Assembly (NCBI GenBank): GCA_002729015.1
Contig: PBVO01000046.1
Span: forward strand, 18,966-28,052
DNA length: 9,087 nucleotides
Direction: 5' to 3'
Source: Candidatus Poribacteria bacterium
GTDB taxonomy: Bacteria; Poribacteria; WGA-4E; UBA9662
Below, piece after piece: positions 6,018 through 9,087 of the stretch. The translations under genes and the position numbers were made by a program. Each line of letters starts with the position of its first letter. Position 1 is the first letter of the stretch. The notes beneath the pieces were generated by a model that was not told the DNA's origin, ran no database searches, and was given only the letters and a program-made list of their open reading frames with translations.

Positions 6018-7424
6018 TCAACCAAAGGAAGATGTAGAAGAAGGTGAATCTTCAATTGGGTCGAAAACCTGAGCTAATTGAGATACAGTTTGGCGAAATT
6101 CACTGGGTTGGCTGCCTTGCCGTAAAAAGGAATTCATCGATTCCAGATTTTCTATCGCATAGTCACTTTGTGGGTTCATACCCACGGTGTAGGCTCCAAT
6201 GTTATAAGCATCACGAATTGATTCGTAATCTGCCAAAGTTTGTCGGAATTGGTTGGCAGCTGCTTGGTGGTCTGATGAGGCTATATCGGACATCAAACGG
6301 CTTAGGCTAACTGAAACATCAATTGCTGGGTAGTGATTTTGGGCCGCCAAATCGCGTGATAAAACGACGTGCCCATCCAGAATAGACCGGGATGTATCTC
6401 CAATAGGATCATTCATATCGTCAGCTTCAACTAATACTGTATATAGACCCGTAATAGAACCTTCGCCACTGGTGGTGCCAGCACGTTCCATTAGCATTGG
6501 TAATTTGGCAAAAACGGAAGGTGTATAACCACGAGTAGCTGGAGGTTCGCCAACCGACAAACCAATTTCTCTTTGTGCCATAGCAAAGCGAGTGACTGAG
6601 TCCATCATCAACATAACGCTTTGTCCTTGATCCCGAAAGTATTCTGCAATAGCAGTTGCCGTAACAGCTCCTTGTACGCGTAGTAGTGGTGGTTGGTCAG
6701 AAGTTGCTGCCACCACTACCGATCGTTGAAGTCCTTCATGGCCCAAAGCATCCTCAACAAATTCCATTACTTCTCGTCCTCGCTCACCAATCAGAGCTAT
6801 GACATTAACATCGGACTTCGCATTACGAGCTATCATGCCTAATAAAGTGCTTTTACCTACACCGCTACCGGCAAAGATCCCCACTCGTTGTCCTTTGCCA
6901 ATGGACAGCAATCCATCAATTACTCGAATCCCGGTAGGTATTACTTGGGTAATACGCCGCCGACCAACACAGTCAGGTGGGGTATTATGGACCGGATACT
7001 GATCTAAGCCAACTAGAGGACCCAAACCATCAATTGGTTGACCAAGTGCATCAACAATACGTCCCAGCAATCCATCCCCAACCTGGACAGTAAAAGTTGT
7101 GTCGGTTAACCGAATTCTATCGGTGGCTTTGATCCCTCGAATATTTCCCAGTGGCATTAGCAGCAAGCGTTCATCCTCAAAACCAACCACCTCAGCTTTT
7201 ACCTCTATTGGTTGATTTGTATCCGGATCGGTCGCAAAAATGATGCACAATTCGCCCACCGGTGCTACGATCCCTTTAGCTTCAATCACTAAACCAACAA
7301 CCTTAGTTACTTGGCCGTAAGATGACACTAGGGGATTTTGACGGATCTCACTGATATACCGCCTCAGATTTAAGCGTGATGAGACAACAGAATCTGATAC
7401 TGTTGGAGAGCTATACTGGCTCAA
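6018..7424 (-). CDS. fliI: FliI, flagellar type III export ATPase
   Basis: FliI is the hexameric cytoplasmic ATPase, homologous to F1 beta, that powers substrate loading at the flagellar export gate. In 468 residues the landmarks are VTKVVGLVIEAKG (39-51, N-terminal barrel), Walker A AGSGVGKS (185-192), IGERGREVMEFV (212-223, with the catalytic Glu214), Walker B VMLMMDSVTRF (270-280, Asp275), and GEPPATRGYTPSVFAKLP (292-309). DDMNDPIGDTSRSILDGH (335-352) and RDLAAQNHYPAIDV (357-370) follow. All are intact and the length is typical. The start codon is TTG (7422-7424): an in-frame TAA lies three codons upstream, no ATG precedes the conserved core, and TGAGGT (7433-7438) sits 8 nt away. The gene overlaps the fliH 3' end by 14 nt, fitting translational coupling of the FliH/FliI complex. 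Confidence 0.98.
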   Translation of the reverse strand: MSQYSSPTVSDSVVSSRLNLRRYISEIRQNPLVSSYGQVTKVVGLVIEAKGIVAPVGELCIIFATDPDTNQPIEVKAEVVGFEDERLLLMPLGNIRGIKATDRIRLTDTTFTVQVGDGLLGRIVDALGQPIDGLGPLVGLDQYPVHNTPPDCVGRRRITQVIPTGIRVIDGLLSIGKGQRVGIFAGSGVGKSTLLGMIARNAKSDVNVIALIGERGREVMEFVEDALGHEGLQRSVVVAATSDQPPLLRVQGAVTATAIAEYFRDQGQSVMLMMDSVTRFAMAQREIGLSVGEPPATRGYTPSVFAKLPMLMERAGTTSGEGSITGLYTVLVEADDMNDPIGDTSRSILDGHVVLSRDLAAQNHYPAIDVSVSLSRLMSDIASSDHQAAANQFRQTLADYESIRDAYNIGAYTVGMNPQSDYAIENLESMNSFLRQGSQPSEFRQTVSQLAQVFDPIEDSPSSTSSFG

Positions 7425-8295
7425 TTTCGTTTACCTCAGTGGTATGGTACAACTTCCAAATAGCTTCAGCTGCATTACTCAATTTTTCCCGCCAAGTGCT
7501 ATCGATCAAATTAGATTTGTTTTCAATGCGACATTCACCAAGAATCAAATTTTCGTCTGCTACAAAATGTAGTTTACCAACGCCTTCGATTTGTTCTAGT
7601 AGTTGAGGCCGATATTGCTTCATCAAGCCCAAGTCATCTGGATTAAGATGAATAAAAATTTCAGTTTTGTCTTTTAAATGGGTTAGTCCTTCCTTGACGA
7701 CTTCAACAATTACGTTGGGGTTGATGGTCAATTCAAATCCAACAATTTTGGTCGAGATAACCATGACGAATTCGAGAATCTCAGCTTCATATTGTGTGAC
7801 TAACTGAGTTTTAAAACTCTCTAGACTCTCTGTTATTTGTTGCAACGTATAACTGAGCTGATCAGTATTTTGAATAGCGGCGTCCTGACCTGTTTGTAAT
7901 CCTTCTTGGTATCCAGACTGTTGAGCTGCCTGAAATTGTTGTTCAACCTCTATTTGAGTATCAGACAGAAGTTGGGTCGAATCAGACTCCGCCTGTTGTA
8001 TTATCTGCTCGGCTTCACTATGAGCTGAATCTAGAAGTGAGGCAGCTTGACTTTGTAGCTTGCTGGCTTTCTGTTCGGCGTTACTAATGATGGCTTCGGC
8101 CCTTAACTGTGCTTCTTCCAGGATATTACTGGACAGATTACTTGAATCATCAGCTGGATTTGATCCCGAATCCGATGTCGGAGTTGATTCAACGAATGGT
8201 TGTTCTAAGGCAAAGTCAGTTTCGAAGGTTTCAGTTGACTCTATCTTGGTAAAGGATTTAGATGGAACCTGATCGGCTCGAATAACGCGTGCCAT
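7411..8295 (-). CDS. fliH: FliH, negative regulator / adaptor of the FliI export ATPase
   Basis: FliH dimers bind FliI, restrain its ATPase activity and tether it to the C-ring and export gate; the fold resembles the peripheral stalk of F/V ATPases. The 294 residues begin ARVIRADQV, an N-terminus resembling that of many FliH proteins. A low-complexity acidic stretch (20-55) follows, then an Ala/Glu/Gln coiled coil (about 58-122). A perfect glycine-repeat helix has A124, G128, G132, G136 and A140 at four-residue spacing, the known FliH AxxxG(xxxG)nxxxA pattern. The C-terminal FliI-binding domain (about 165-283) contains IFIHLNPDDLGLMKQY (213-228) and GECRIENKSNLIDST (253-267). The ATG 8293-8295 has an in-frame stop upstream and only a weak AGAAG ribosome site. 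It lies 84 bp after fliG and overlaps fliI by 14 nt. Confidence 0.95.
   Translation of the reverse strand: MARVIRADQVPSKSFTKIESTETFETDFALEQPFVESTPTSDSGSNPADDSSNLSSNILEEAQLRAEAIISNAEQKASKLQSQAASLLDSAHSEAEQIIQQAESDSTQLLSDTQIEVEQQFQAAQQSGYQEGLQTGQDAAIQNTDQLSYTLQQITESLESFKTQLVTQYEAEILEFVMVISTKIVGFELTINPNVIVEVVKEGLTHLKDKTEIFIHLNPDDLGLMKQYRPQLLEQIEGVGKLHFVADENLILGECRIENKSNLIDSTWREKLSNAAEAIWKLYHTTEVNEIEPV
7433..7438 (-). promoter_or_regulatory. Ribosome binding site that sets the TTG start of fliI
   Basis: TGAGGT on the minus strand, inside the fliH coding region, lies 8 nt upstream of the TTG. It is the best Shine-Dalgarno match near the fliI start and is the main reason for preferring TTG 7422-7424. 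Confidence 0.7.
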
Positions 8296-8379
8296 ACACC
8301 GGCTTCTATTTTGTTAATTTTGGGGTAACTTTCAGTTATGTTCTTCGGTTAAACTATAGAATATAAATACAAGACTAGA
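8296..8379. other. AT-rich non-coding gap between fliG and fliH
   Basis: The gap is 84 bp with no coding potential. It contains a short inverted repeat, TAACT/AGTTA (8326-8338, three-base loop), and TATA-like runs (for example TATATTCTATAGT on the minus strand) with no acceptable -35 partner. I cannot support a promoter or terminator here. Confidence 0.35.
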
Positions 8380-9087
8380 TTAGATATATGTGTCTTGTTC
8401 ACCCGACGCCGAAATGGTGACTACCCCTTCATCAGCTTGTTGCTTTAGTAACTTGATAAATTCCTGCTGTCTAGCTTCAACTTCTTTCATGGGTTGCATT
8501 GGTAGACCATCGAACAGCTCCATAACGTCCTTTCTGTTGTTAGCACTTATACTATTTAAGAGTTTTTCCTTGAGATCAGCATCACAAAGCTTCAGACAGA
8601 TAGCAAGCCCCTCAGCGCTTAGTTCTTGCAAAATTGGGACCATGGCTGACTGAAGCTGACGGTCATTGATATTTGCTATTTGATCGAAAGTGAACATCAG
8701 TTTACTAATTTCTTCAGCCATGTCCGGGACCTCAGCTTGGAGACCTTGGCTAATTGCTCTCTCGTCCGCCTGGGGAATTAGATTGAGAATTTCTGCCACG
8801 GCCTCAACTCCACCAATTACATCACCTGCAGTATCCAAAAACCCTTTCATCTGCTCTTTTAACGATTTTTTCAACAGATCGACGACTTCTGGTTTCATCT
8901 CGTCCATTTCAGCTATACGTTTGATTATATCTAGCCTAGTTTCCGCGGGTAGTAGAACGAGTATTTCACTAGCTTTTGAACGACTCAAATTCGCCAAAAT
9001 TAACGCAATAGTTTGTGGGTGCTCAGTTCGTAAAATCTCACTGACTCGATCTGGCGGAGCTTTTTCCATGAAATCGAAGGGGTTTCC
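8380..9087 (-). CDS. fliG: FliG, flagellar rotor/switch protein (5' part outside window)
   Basis: FliG forms the top of the C-ring, bound to FliF, and its C-terminal torque helix interacts with the stators. The frame runs off the edge: NPFDF precedes the first internal ATG and is the usual lead-in to the FliG middle domain, so that ATG is not the start. About 235 residues are visible of an expected 330-340. Landmarks (counting from the window edge): EHPQTIALIL (22-31), GGVEAVAEILNLIP (92-105), VPDMAEEISKLMFTFDQI (120-137), and the end SGEQDTYI, which matches the typical GEDTY(V) end. The C-terminal domain is divergent. Between MFTF and the torque helix there are four more residues than I recall for E. 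coli FliG, and several conserved torque-helix charges are replaced (see findings). The stop TAA (8380-8382) is 84 bp before fliH. Confidence 0.95.
   Translation of the reverse strand, partial: GNPFDFMEKAPPDRVSEILRTEHPQTIALILANLSRSKASEILVLLPAETRLDIIKRIAEMDEMKPEVVDLLKKSLKEQMKGFLDTAGDVIGGVEAVAEILNLIPQADERAISQGLQAEVPDMAEEISKLMFTFDQIANINDRQLQSAMVPILQELSAEGLAICLKLCDADLKEKLLNSISANNRKDVMELFDGLPMQPMKEVEARQQEFIKLLKQQADEGVVTISASGEQDTYI

Noticed and set aside
8326..8338. TAACT/AGTTA inverted repeat between fliG and fliH
   Set aside because: The five-bp AT-rich stem is not followed by a T-run in the minus direction, so it is not a supported terminator.
8380..9069. FliG starting at the internal ATG 9067-9069
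   Set aside because: The frame continues upstream to the window edge with NPFDF, the conserved lead-in to the FliG middle domain, so the gene is cut by the window and does not start there.

Overview
This window is one block of a bacterial flagellar gene cluster, with every supported gene on the minus strand. Read in the direction of transcription (high to low coordinates), the order is fliG (5' part outside the window), fliH, fliI, fliJ, three membrane-anchored coiled-coil genes, fliK and flgD (3' part outside the window). This matches the backbone of the Bacillus-type fla/che operon (fliG-fliH-fliI-fliJ-ylxF-fliK-flgD). The difference is that the single ylxF/MotE-like position holds three consecutive genes.

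The DNA is moderately AT-rich, with the three middle genes visibly richer in A/T than fliI. FliI and FlgD are close to the family consensus, while the FliG C-terminal domain, FliK and the three membrane proteins are divergent. A bacterium with a fla/che-like flagellar operon is certain. The phylum is not, because gene order alone does not separate Firmicutes from several uncultured lineages with the same arrangement.

Layout: 8380-9087 fliG (rotor/switch); 7411-8295 fliH and 6018-7424 fliI (export ATPase regulator and ATPase, overlapping by 14 nt, with fliI starting at TTG behind a good Shine-Dalgarno); 5477-5926 fliJ (export stalk/chaperone escort); 4666-5433, 4253-4642 and 3666-4241 (three proteins with one N-terminal membrane helix plus coiled coil, two of them sharing an S-A-x-E-[IL]-Y-G-Y motif after the membrane helix); 589-3666 fliK (1025 residues, about twice the usual size or more, starting inside the previous stop as TAATG); 1-466 flgD (hook cap). 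Short gaps hold a strong hairpin between fliK and flgD, a small hairpin at the start of the first membrane gene, and a T-rich non-coding stretch between fliI and fliJ. There is no gene-free stretch above 300 bases.

Working together: FliH/FliI/FliJ power and feed the flagellar type III export gate, FliK measures and ends hook growth, FlgD caps the growing hook, and FliG transmits torque at the rotor. The three membrane proteins sit where YlxF/MotE-type proteins sit elsewhere and are the least understood part. I saw no mobile element, CRISPR array, tRNA or rRNA.
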